A DNA stretch of 55,710 bases. It comes from Alphaproteobacteria bacterium (GTDB taxonomy: Bacteria; Pseudomonadota; Alphaproteobacteria; Caulobacterales; Caulobacteraceae). The translations under genes and the position numbers were made by a program. The stretch is taken from contig JAHJNW010000181.1 in assembly GCA_018820665.1 (NCBI GenBank), positions 1 to 55,710 on the forward strand, in the 5' to 3' direction. This document shows, one piece after another, positions 26,201 to 33,224 of this stretch. Position 1 is the stretch's first letter. The number at the start of each line of letters is the position of its first letter. The notes under the pieces are model-generated. The model was not told where the DNA came from, did no database searches, and was given only the letters and a program-made list of their open reading frames with translations.

Positions 26201-26409
26201 GGTTGCGAGCCGTGCTGACCACCGCCCTGGTGGCGGTCCTCGGCTTCGTGCCGATGGCCTTTGCGTCGGGAGCCGGGGCGGAGGTTCAGAAGCCGCTGGC
26301 GACGGTGGTGATTGGGGGGCTGACGACCGCGACGCTGCTCACCCTGATCGTTCTGCCCGTGCTGGCGGCCGCGTGGGATCGAGGCAGGCAGCATTTGGCC
26401 AGGCAATAA
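23236..26409 (+). CDS. czcA: heavy-metal RND efflux pump, CzcA type
   Basis: A 1057-residue proton-driven pump with the usual two sets of six helices and two large periplasmic loops. Helix 4 has DFGLIVDGAVVVIEN with Asp414, Asp420 and Glu427. Their spacing and identity match the CzcA (Co/Zn/Cd, HME1) signature rather than the monovalent-copper CusA one. The start MLDRIIDAAVRFRW is standard. It is cotranscribed with czcB. The neighbours copA and copB handle copper, so the locus appears to combine divalent-cation efflux with copper detoxification. Confidence 0.95.
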   Translation: MLDRIIDAAVRFRWLVVGLAVVLAILGGRELLRLSIDAVPDITNRQVQITTVAPALGPEEVERQVTFPLETELAGLPGLIETRSLSRHGFSQITAVFTDATDIYFARNLVNERLQSARADLPEGLSPSMGPVVTGLGEVYIWTLGFTGPAATSGVPYVTPEGERLVTDPEKSTYLRTVQDWIVAPQLKSVPGVAGVDVLGGYVKEYAVHPDPGRLAAYGVGLVQLVEALEHANRIAGAGYVNRGGEAYIVRADARLKSLDDLAQTPILNRGGQVIRVSDVATVEIGRAPRLGSASADGRETVVGTALMLQGENSRDVAHRVGERLEAIKASLPPGVVLRPELDRTDLVEATIRTVEHNLALGALLVVGVLFFALGNVRAAIITALVIPLSFLFAASAMNRFDISANLLSLGALDFGLIVDGAVVVIENTLRRLGLRRDQAGRALTAGERLAVAAASAREMARPAAFGQAIILLVYAPLLMFEGVEGKMFGPMAATVMLALAAAFVLSFTFVPAMAALIVREPNADHEETRLTRAAKARYAPLLEAAIARPRAVMIGAGVTLLAGLISFLMLGREFVPQLDEGDVLVQALRVPSTSLEQSQAMQFRVETTLKAMPEVARVFTRTGTAEVASDPMPPSISDTFVMLRDRQDWPEPDLAKAELVEKMEQRLSTLLGNNYEFTQPIEMRFNELIAGVRSDVAVMIYGDDFAAMERTAQRVAAVLNDIDGAADVRVEQVSGQPTITASVDRTVAAAQGVHASDAADALAIALAGRSAGQVNEGDRRFDVVVRLGEDLRNDPTIMAQLPVMPENAEAGAPTVPLSSVARFDVAEGPNQISRSDGKRRMIVQANVRGRDLGSFVAEAQAKVADQVQPPPSGWIDWGGQFENLQRASARLGLIVPIVFLTIGGLLWMALRSWRDAVLVFAGVPLALVGGALALALRGMPLSISAAVGFIAVSGVVTLNGLVLMQAIRQRTGERVEPGMAALDGAVSRLRAVLTTALVAVLGFVPMAFASGAGAEVQKPLATVVIGGLTTATLLTLIVLPVLAAAWDRGRQHLARQ

Positions 26410-26682
26410 CGCAACCGACGGGCAAGTGATTGGGCCGTGATGAGCGAAGGCTGTCAGGCCGACGCGAGCAGGACTCGTAGCGGTGCCTCGGAAGGTCAGG
26501 TTGGGGACGGGGCGGCGCCTCTTTGCGCAACAAGCCAACGCGTCCAGTCTAGGAGCAGTTCAAAGTCCGCTGCTCCTCTGAGCAGATGAGACGCGTCCAG
26601 ATGACGCCGTGTCGCCGCTTGACTCCGTACCATAGTCCCTGGTGCAGACAGGGCCCTTAGCAGAAGCAGGATAGTTTTCCGA
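26410..26682. other. intergenic region before copA
   Basis: No gene was found. It contains a hairpin AGGAGCAG (26551-26558) / CTGCTCCT (26570-26577) with an 11-base loop but no T-tract. A repeated decamer ACGCGTCCAG occurs near 26538 and 26591. At 26619 there is a MerR-like site, listed separately. Confidence 0.6.
26619..26643 (+). promoter_or_regulatory. possible MerR-family operator/promoter before copA (right half degenerate)
   Basis: TTGACTCCGTACCATAGT shares its first 11 bases exactly with the mer-type operator at 29832. The right half (CCCTGGT) keeps only part of the expected dyad, and the hexamer 19 bases on (GCAGAC) is a poor -10 box. It may be a weak or decayed second target of the MerR regulator encoded at 29416-29829. 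Confidence 0.35.
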
Positions 26683-28458
26683 ATGATCGACCGGGATCGA
26701 CGAACTTTGCTGCGAGGAGTCGTCGGCGGGGCAGGCCTTTTGGCCGGGCAAGGCCTCCTGCCTGTCTGGGCCCAGACCGGGTCGCCGGGCTTGCGCGCCG
26801 ACATGGCCACACTCCCGGGGCCCGAGGTGCGGCTGTCTGTTGGTCATTCGCCCTTCATGGTCGGCGGGCGTAGGGGTCACGCCATCACCGTCAATGGGAC
26901 CGTGCCGGCGCCGCTGATCCGGTTGCGCGAGGGCCAGACGGCCCGAATGTCGGTCACCAACACCCTGGACGAGGACACCTCGATCCACTGGCACGGCGTC
27001 TTGCTGCCATTCCAGATGGACGGCGTGCCCGGCGTCAGCTTCCCGGGCATTCGCCCCGGCGAGACCTTTCAGTATGAGTTCCCCGTCATCCAGTCGGGCA
27101 CCTTCTGGTATCACTCCCACTCCAACCTGCAGGAGGCGATGGGGCACTACGGGCCGCTGATCATCGATCCGGCAGGCGCCGACCCGGTCGCCTGGGATCG
27201 CGAGCACGTCGTCGTCCTGTCCGACTGGAGTTTTCTCCATCCGCACGTGATCCTCGACAAGCTGAAAAAGAGCCCCGGCTACTTCAACCGCTCGCGCACC
27301 ACCCTGTCGGGCCTGATCTCCGGCGAGGACGGCATGTCGCTGGAGGAGCGGCGGATGTGGGGGTCGATGCGGATGGACCCGCGCGACATCGCCGACGTCA
27401 ATGGCACGACCTACACCTATCTGGTCAACGGCCATGGTCCGACCGAGAACTGGACGGGCCTGTTCCGGCCCGGCGAACGGGTCCGGCTGCGCGTCATCAA
27501 CGCCTCGGCCATGTCGATCTTCAATGTGCGCATCCCCGGTCTGGCCATGACGGTGGTCAATGCCGACGGCGAGAACGTCCGGCCGGTCGAGACCGACGAG
27601 ATCCAGATCTCCGTGGCCGAAACCTATGACGTCATCGTCCGCCCGACCGAGGACCGCGCCTATACGCTGGCAGCCGAGTCGGTCGACCGGTCCGGCATGG
27701 CGCGCGCCACGTTGGCCCCGCGCCTCGGAATGAGCGCCGAGGTGCCGCCCCTGCGTCAGGTCCCGAACCTGACCATGCGCGATATGGGCATGGGGGGCAT
27801 GGACCACTCGGCCATGGGCCACGGAGCTATGGATCATGCCGGCATGGGACATGCTGCCCCGGCTGCGACGCCGATGGATCACGGCGGGATGGAGCACGAC
27901 ATGCGCAACCCCGACAACGCACCGGCCGGGATGGCCGTGGGGGTCGGGGTCGACATGATCGCGTCCGACCCGGCGAACAGACTGGGCGAACGGCCCATGG
28001 GGCTGGAGGACGTGCCGCACCGGGTGCTGGTCTATACCGACCTCGTATCCCTCGCCCCCAACAAGGATCAGCGGCGGCCGTCACGGGCGCTGGAGATTCA
28101 CCTGACCGGCAATATGGAACGGTTCATGTGGGGCTTCGACGGGCGCAAGTTCTCTGAGATCGTCGAGCCGATCCGGTTCGAACGGAACGAGCGGGTGCGG
28201 GTGAGCCTGGTCAATGACACCATGATGGCCCATCCCATCCACCTGCACGGCCATTTCTTCGAGCTGGTGACGGGCGGTCCCGCTGGGCATCAACCGCTGA
28301 AGCACACGGTCAATGTCGCTCCGGGCTCCAAGGTGACGTTCGACCTCACCGCCGACGCGCCGGGAGACTGGGCCTTCCACTGTCACATGCTGATGCACAT
28401 GCACGCGGGTATGTTCAATGTCGTGAGCGTGCGGCCGCTGGACGAGGGGGTGGCATGA
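26683..28458 (+). CDS. copA: copper-resistance multicopper oxidase
   Basis: A 591-residue periplasmic enzyme that oxidises Cu(I). The N-terminus DRDRRTLLRGVVGGAGLL has a twin-arginine motif for Tat export. All four copper motifs are present: SIHWHGVLLP, FWYHSHSNLQ, HPIHLHGHFF and FHCHMLMHMHAGM. Between cupredoxin domains 2 and 3 lies a Met/His-rich run (about residues 365-405, MGMGGMDHSAMGHGAMDHAG and onward) typical of the CopA/PcoA family and likely to bind extra copper. The stop overlaps the copB start by four bases (ATGA). Confidence 0.96.
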   Translation: MIDRDRRTLLRGVVGGAGLLAGQGLLPVWAQTGSPGLRADMATLPGPEVRLSVGHSPFMVGGRRGHAITVNGTVPAPLIRLREGQTARMSVTNTLDEDTSIHWHGVLLPFQMDGVPGVSFPGIRPGETFQYEFPVIQSGTFWYHSHSNLQEAMGHYGPLIIDPAGADPVAWDREHVVVLSDWSFLHPHVILDKLKKSPGYFNRSRTTLSGLISGEDGMSLEERRMWGSMRMDPRDIADVNGTTYTYLVNGHGPTENWTGLFRPGERVRLRVINASAMSIFNVRIPGLAMTVVNADGENVRPVETDEIQISVAETYDVIVRPTEDRAYTLAAESVDRSGMARATLAPRLGMSAEVPPLRQVPNLTMRDMGMGGMDHSAMGHGAMDHAGMGHAAPAATPMDHGGMEHDMRNPDNAPAGMAVGVGVDMIASDPANRLGERPMGLEDVPHRVLVYTDLVSLAPNKDQRRPSRALEIHLTGNMERFMWGFDGRKFSEIVEPIRFERNERVRVSLVNDTMMAHPIHLHGHFFELVTGGPAGHQPLKHTVNVAPGSKVTFDLTADAPGDWAFHCHMLMHMHAGMFNVVSVRPLDEGVA

Positions 28459-29405
28459 TCCGGCTTCTGACCTGTATGGCGCCGCTGCTGCTCGCGGCGG
28501 GCGCGGCGACAGCCCAGGATCACTCGCAACACGCGCCGGCCGCACAGACGCCTGCGGCCGCCCCGACGACGGCTGATCCCCATGCGGGTCACGACATGAG
28601 CGGTCAGGCGATGGGGCCGCCGGACGTGCCGACCAGTGCGGACGGTCCGGGCCGCCCCCGGCTTCCGCCCCCGCCGTTCGCCGCCCTTTCCGGTCCGGCG
28701 CACGCGGCCGATGCCCTCTGGGGTGAGGCCGCCATGACCAAGGCCCGCGCCCTGCTGCGCCGCGAGAACGGCGACGTGCGGGCGACCGCCGTTCTCATCG
28801 ATCGGCTGGAGGCGGGCTTTGGCGACGGCGAAGAAATCTGGCTTTGGGACGTCGGCGGCTGGACCGGCGGCGACATCAACCGGTTCTGGTGGAAGTCCGA
28901 AGGGGAGGGGGATTTCGACGGCGAGGTCGAGGGCGAGATCCAGGCCCTCTACAGCCGAGCCGTCTCGCCCTTCTGGGATGTGCAGGCGGGCGTCCGCCAG
29001 GACGTCCGCGAGGACGGCGAGAACCCGACGCATCTGGTGCTCGGCGTCCAGGGACTCGCCCCGCATTGGTGGGAGGTTGACGCCGCCGCCTTCCTGTCCA
29101 CCGCGGGCGACCTGACGGCGCGCGTCGAAGCCGAATACGATCAGCGGATCACCCAGAGGCTGATCCTGCAGCCGCGCGTCGAGGTCGAGGCCTCAGCGTC
29201 CGATGTTCCGGAACTCGGTCTGGGGTCGGGCCTGACCCATGTCGAGGCCGGCCTGCGCCTGCGCTATGAAATCGCCAAAGAGTTCGCCCCCTATGTCGGG
29301 GTTGAATGGAGCCGTGATCTCGGCGGAACCGGCGACCTGACCCGAGACGCGGGCGGCGAACCCGAGCACACCCGTTTCGTCATCGGCCTCCGGGCCTGGT
29401 ACTGA
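28455..29405 (+). CDS. copB: copper-resistance outer-membrane protein CopB
   Basis: A 316-residue protein, coupled to copA by an ATGA overlap. A signal peptide (CMAPLLLAAGAATA) is followed by a His/Met-rich, Pro/Ala-rich segment (DHSQHAPAA..DPHAGHDM). The conserved CopB body includes IWLWDVGGWTGGDINRFWWK and FWDVQAGVRQDVRED, ending VIGLRAWY with a terminal aromatic as in outer-membrane barrels. PcoB/CopB proteins work with CopA, probably sequestering or exporting copper. Confidence 0.95.
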   Translation: MIRLLTCMAPLLLAAGAATAQDHSQHAPAAQTPAAAPTTADPHAGHDMSGQAMGPPDVPTSADGPGRPRLPPPPFAALSGPAHAADALWGEAAMTKARALLRRENGDVRATAVLIDRLEAGFGDGEEIWLWDVGGWTGGDINRFWWKSEGEGDFDGEVEGEIQALYSRAVSPFWDVQAGVRQDVREDGENPTHLVLGVQGLAPHWWEVDAAAFLSTAGDLTARVEAEYDQRITQRLILQPRVEVEASASDVPELGLGSGLTHVEAGLRLRYEIAKEFAPYVGVEWSRDLGGTGDLTRDAGGEPEHTRFVIGLRAWY

Positions 29406-29415
29406 AGGGCTGACC

Positions 29416-29829
29416 TCAGGCGGTCTCGCCCTGGAAGGCGGCGATGATCGGGCAGGGGCCGCTGTCTGTCGCCGCGCAGGCCCCCGCCAGCCGCCGCAAG
29501 GCCGTTCTCGCCTCCTGAAGATCGGCGATGGTGCGATCCAGGGCCGCCAGCCGCTCGGCGGCCAACTCCCGCGCGCGCTCCCGATCTTCGCTCGCGTCCA
29601 GAGACAGCAGCTCCCGGATCTGCTCCAGGGTGAAACCGGCCGTCTGGGCCGAGCGGATGAAGCGAAGGCGGCGAACATCCTCGTCGCCATAGCGGCGGAT
29701 ACCCCCGCCGACCCCATGTCCCGACCAGCGTTCGGGCGTCGGCAGCAGGCCACGCCGCTGATAGAACCGGACGGTTTCGACCCCCACGCCGCCCTCGCGC
29801 GCCAATCCGGCAATCGTCCGCACACTCAT
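29416..29829 (-). CDS. MerR-family metal-type regulator lacking one mercury ligand
   Basis: A 137-residue regulator with the winged-helix start TIAGLAREGGVGVETVRFYQ, RRGLL and IRRYGDEDVRRLRFI, then a long dimer helix. Aligned by eye with classical MerR, the C-terminal loop GACAATDSGPCPIIAAF keeps equivalents of Cys117 and Cys126, with the spacing one residue shorter. The position of Cys82 (in DGTHCEEAS) is replaced by Arg in DASEDRERA. True mercury sensing needs all three, so the inducer is probably different or binding is altered. It is divergent from the glutaredoxin-MauE gene across a mer-like operator. Confidence 0.88.
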   Translation of the reverse strand: MSVRTIAGLAREGGVGVETVRFYQRRGLLPTPERWSGHGVGGGIRRYGDEDVRRLRFIRSAQTAGFTLEQIRELLSLDASEDRERARELAAERLAALDRTIADLQEARTALRRLAGACAATDSGPCPIIAAFQGETA

Positions 29830-29831
29830 GG

Positions 29832-29862
29832 TTGACTCCGTATCATGATACGGAACTTAGGG
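29832..29862 (+). promoter_or_regulatory. mer-type operator/promoter for the glutaredoxin-MauE gene
   Basis: TTGACT (-35, 29832-29837) is followed by the perfect palindrome CCGTATCATGATACGG (29838-29853), then AAC and TTAGGG (-10, 29857-29862). The spacer is 19 bp, the long spacing that MerR activators twist to switch the promoter on. The layout is nearly that of the classical merT promoter. It lies right beside the merR start, so the regulator probably also controls itself. Confidence 0.9.
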
Positions 29863-29897
29863 TGTCAGCCCTGGATTTGAAGACCACGGAGGCTGCA

Positions 29898-30659
29898 ATG
29901 ACCCGGACCGCCATCATCCACCGCATGGTGATGCCCGACCACACCTGCCCTTGGGGGCTGAAGGCGCGGCACCTGCTGAAGAGCCGGGGCTACCGGGTCG
30001 AGGATCACTGGCTGACCACGCGCGAACAGACCGACGCCTTCAAGGCCGAGTACGGGGTGAAGACCACGCCCCAGGTGTTCATCGACGGACAGCGTATCGG
30101 CGGGCACGACGACCTGCGTCGCTTCCTCGGGCTGAAGGTTCGCGACCCCAAGGCGACAACCTATACGCCTGTGCTGGTCGTCTTCCTGACCACGGCCGTG
30201 ATGGCCGCGATGCTGAGCCTGACCGTTTACGGCACACCGCTGACCGTCCGGGCCGGCGAGTGGTTCATCGCCCTGTCGATGATGGTCCTCGGCATGCTTA
30301 AGCTTCAGAACGTCGAGAGTTTCTCGTCGATGTTCCTGAACTACGACCTGCTGGCGAAGAGGTGGGTGCCGTATGGCAAGCTCTATCCTTTCGCCGAGTT
30401 CGGCGCCGGCGCCCTGATGGTCGCGGGCGTCCTGACCTGGCTGTCGGCGCCCGTCGCGCTCTTCATCGGTGGCACGGGCGCGATCTCGGTGTTCAAGGCG
30501 GTCTACATCGACAGGCGTGAGCTGAAATGCGCCTGCGTCGGCGGTGACAGCAATGTGCCGCTGGGCTTCCTGTCCCTGACCGAGAACCTGATGATGATCG
30601 CAATGGCGATCTGGATGTTGGCGATGGAGTGGGGCGCTGCGTCGAACGTCCCGATGTGA
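29898..30659 (+). CDS. glutaredoxin domain fused to a MauE/DoxX-like membrane domain
   Basis: A 253-residue protein. Residues about 5-80 form a glutaredoxin fold with a one-cysteine active site CPWG, the cis-Pro loop TTPQVFIDGQRIGG and HDDLRRFLG. Residues about 90-250 contain four or five helices of the MauE/DoxX redox-associated type, with a cysteine pair in RRELKCACVGGDSNVPLGF. The start at 29898 has cggaggctgca upstream. The MerR operator precedes it, so expression is presumably metal- or thiol-stress-responsive. It may pass reducing power across or along the inner membrane to repair metal-damaged thiols; the mechanism is inferred. Confidence 0.85.
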   Translation: MTRTAIIHRMVMPDHTCPWGLKARHLLKSRGYRVEDHWLTTREQTDAFKAEYGVKTTPQVFIDGQRIGGHDDLRRFLGLKVRDPKATTYTPVLVVFLTTAVMAAMLSLTVYGTPLTVRAGEWFIALSMMVLGMLKLQNVESFSSMFLNYDLLAKRWVPYGKLYPFAEFGAGALMVAGVLTWLSAPVALFIGGTGAISVFKAVYIDRRELKCACVGGDSNVPLGFLSLTENLMMIAMAIWMLAMEWGAASNVPM

Positions 30660-30773
30660 TCTTGCTCGCTCCAGCATCCGATCCGGGCCGACGCACGAGG
30701 CGGACGAAACGAACCTCCAGCGTTGAATCGCTCAGGGCGCCGTCGCAGCGATCCGCTTCGCAACAAGGCGCCT

Positions 30774-33224
30774 TCAGCCAAGGCCCTGACGCCGAACGAC
30801 CTGGTCGGTGATCGCTTCGACAGGAACGGCAGTCGTCCGTCTTACCCACTGGGAGGGCTGGCTATTGATACCGGTCGTGGAGTCCATGAACTCAGCAAGC
30901 TGAAGGATCGGCAACGGTTTCGCGAACCAGTACCCCTGGACAGCATCGCATCCGAGCAAGGTAAGGCAGGCTGTGAGCTCCTGGGTCTCGACCCCCTCGG
31001 CGACCACCGACATTCCAAGCCCATGGGCGAGGTCGATGGTCGACTTCATGATCAAGCGGTCACGCTGGCTTTTCAACAAATCCAGCACCAGGGATCGATC
31101 AATCTTGAGCTCGTCCGCATTCAGCATCTTGAGGTAACCGAGCGACGAAAGCCCCGACCCATAATCGTCGATCGAGATCTTTATGCGTGCCTCGCGATAG
31201 GCCGATATGGCCTCGATTGCTTTGGCCGGGTTCTGGATCACGGCTGTCTCTGTGATCTCAAAGCACAGCCTGGCGTCGGTCCCGGCGACGGTCGCCAACA
31301 CCCGGGCTTTGAAGGCCTCGTCCTGAAGCAGGCGTCCGGACACGTTGATGGCGATGGTCACGTCATGACCCCAGCCGCGCAGACGGGTCTGGTCGGAAAT
31401 GGCCCGATCCAGACTCCACTCGGTCAGGCCGCGGATGTGCCCGGTTTCCTCGGCGATCGGGATGAACAGGTCGGGCGCCAGGAAGCCGCGGACCGGGTGG
31501 CGCCACCGGCACAGGGCCTCCACCGAGGCGATACCGCCGTCGGCCGTGGTCATCTTCGGCTGATAGTGCAGGGAAAGACCGCCCGAACCCATCGCCCGGC
31601 GCATCTCGGTCATCAAGGCGAGGTTGTTGGCGGGCGAGCCGAACGTCGCCTCGTCGTATACGACCGCGTGGTCGTCGGAGGCGCGGGCCAGATTCAACGC
31701 GGCGGTCGATCGCTCGACCAGCAACTCCGGTGAGATCGGCCCGTCCGCCTGGCGGGCCGCGCCCACGCGGATGAAAATGTCGATCGAGTTTCCGTCGACC
31801 TCAAAATTGGTCTCGAGTTCCTGCAGGCGTGACAGCAAGGCCCGGAGCGCGGCGTCGTCGAGATCCGCGAGCGCGAAGGCGAGCACGGATGAGGAGATAT
31901 GCGCGCAGCGGGCCTCGACCAGTTCGGACATGCGCTGCGCCAACTGGACGATCAGGGCGTTGGCGACATTGTAGCCGACGACCCCGCGCATGTCGGCATG
32001 CCGTTCCACGCCGACAGTGATCACGGACAGACAGGCCTGCGGGCGGGCCTCCCACGCGTCGCTGATATCCTTGAGGAGCAGGCGCAGGTTGGGGAGTCCC
32101 GTTTCGGGCTGGTGCGTCGCCAGATGAAGCAGGCCGGCTTCCCGTTCGACGACGATCGCGCGCTCCCGGCGGTCGAGTTCGACCCGGGTCGCCCAGACGG
32201 CCAGCAGGATCTGCGTGAGGGCCAGGGGCGCGACCTGGAGACTGACGGGGAAGAGAATTTGAACGGCGATCGGCAGGAGAAACAGCGCGGCTGCGACCGC
32301 GAGGTGGCCATACACAAGCCGACGCAGAGGCGCGCCACCCTCGCGAGTCGGCATGAGCAGAAGCACGATCGCCCCGCACAGCCCCAGCAGAGCCAAGGGG
32401 TGAAGCGTGCCGAGGGCACGGCCGCCGACCAGGCTCTCGTAGGCCAGTCCGTGAAGGTAGACGCCCGGAACCAGACCTGCAGGCGTGGCGAACTCGTCGC
32501 CCAGTTCAAGCGCCGTTGCGCCTACGAGGATCATCCGGCCAGCGACCAGGGATTTGTCAAACCGGTCGTGCAGGACGTCGTCGAAGCTCAGATGGGGAAT
32601 GCTGCGATGATCGATGCCGTAGTCGATCTCGAACACGCCTGACCGGGCAGCGCCGCCGGCCAGCAGGGCGGCGAGCGAGGGCTGATTGGAGGCGCCGGGC
32701 GACGCATCGTAGCGGCGCACCTGTCCATCGTTGTCCACGGGCACGTTCACGGAGGCCAGCATGGCGTCGCGCCGGATCATGGCGAGCGGCGTGTTCTCGA
32801 TCAGGGCCCGGCTCGCCGGCCCGTAGGATTCGGCCTGGACGAAATTTGCAAGGGCGACCTGGCCGGGATGTCTCGAAATCGTGTTGGCGAGGGCCTGGTC
32901 CGACGCAGGCTGTGACGCGGCGCTGAAGTCCACATCCATGGCCACCAGAGTCGCGCCCGCGTCGATGAGATGTTCGATAGCCTCGGCGTAGCGAGTCCGG
33001 TCCCAAGGCCAGCTATCGGCTGCCCGCAGGCTTCGGGAATCGATCTCGACGATCGTTAGCGTCTGGCTGGCGTCCGACGGCGCGAGTCTGAAGCGAACAC
33101 CCTTGAAGACATCGTCGATGGGGCGCAGCGCGTCGGTGAACAGGGCGGCGGCGACGGCGGTCAGGAGCAGGAGGCTCCAGATCGCATTGCGCAGGCGAGG
33201 ACTATCCGGAAAATGAGGGATCAA
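30774..33224 (-). CDS. CHASE2 sensor with degenerate GGDEF and EAL domain (c-di-GMP phosphodiesterase)
   Basis: An 816-residue membrane protein. A first helix (IWSLLLLTAVAAALF) leads into an extracytoplasmic CHASE2 domain (about 35-280; TIVEIDSRSL, WPWDRTRYAE, VDFSAAS). Then come about three helices (about 285-350) and a GGDEF-like domain whose signature site reads SSSVL, so it is inactive. The C-terminal EAL domain (about 535-790) keeps the key residues: EAL at 569-571, AINVSGRLL, FEITETAV, SIDDYGSG, ELKIDRSLV and AEGVET. It probably degrades c-di-GMP in response to an envelope signal. Translation seems to begin at TTG 33224, overlapping the fecR-type stop (TTGA); no nearby ATG fits. Confidence 0.9.
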   Translation of the reverse strand: MIPHFPDSPRLRNAIWSLLLLTAVAAALFTDALRPIDDVFKGVRFRLAPSDASQTLTIVEIDSRSLRAADSWPWDRTRYAEAIEHLIDAGATLVAMDVDFSAASQPASDQALANTISRHPGQVALANFVQAESYGPASRALIENTPLAMIRRDAMLASVNVPVDNDGQVRRYDASPGASNQPSLAALLAGGAARSGVFEIDYGIDHRSIPHLSFDDVLHDRFDKSLVAGRMILVGATALELGDEFATPAGLVPGVYLHGLAYESLVGGRALGTLHPLALLGLCGAIVLLLMPTREGGAPLRRLVYGHLAVAAALFLLPIAVQILFPVSLQVAPLALTQILLAVWATRVELDRRERAIVVEREAGLLHLATHQPETGLPNLRLLLKDISDAWEARPQACLSVITVGVERHADMRGVVGYNVANALIVQLAQRMSELVEARCAHISSSVLAFALADLDDAALRALLSRLQELETNFEVDGNSIDIFIRVGAARQADGPISPELLVERSTAALNLARASDDHAVVYDEATFGSPANNLALMTEMRRAMGSGGLSLHYQPKMTTADGGIASVEALCRWRHPVRGFLAPDLFIPIAEETGHIRGLTEWSLDRAISDQTRLRGWGHDVTIAINVSGRLLQDEAFKARVLATVAGTDARLCFEITETAVIQNPAKAIEAISAYREARIKISIDDYGSGLSSLGYLKMLNADELKIDRSLVLDLLKSQRDRLIMKSTIDLAHGLGMSVVAEGVETQELTACLTLLGCDAVQGYWFAKPLPILQLAEFMDSTTGINSQPSQWVRRTTAVPVEAITDQVVRRQGLG

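Noticed and set aside
30723..31733. 336-residue plus-strand frame
   Set aside because: Antisense to the EAL domain, which has all its catalytic motifs on the minus strand.
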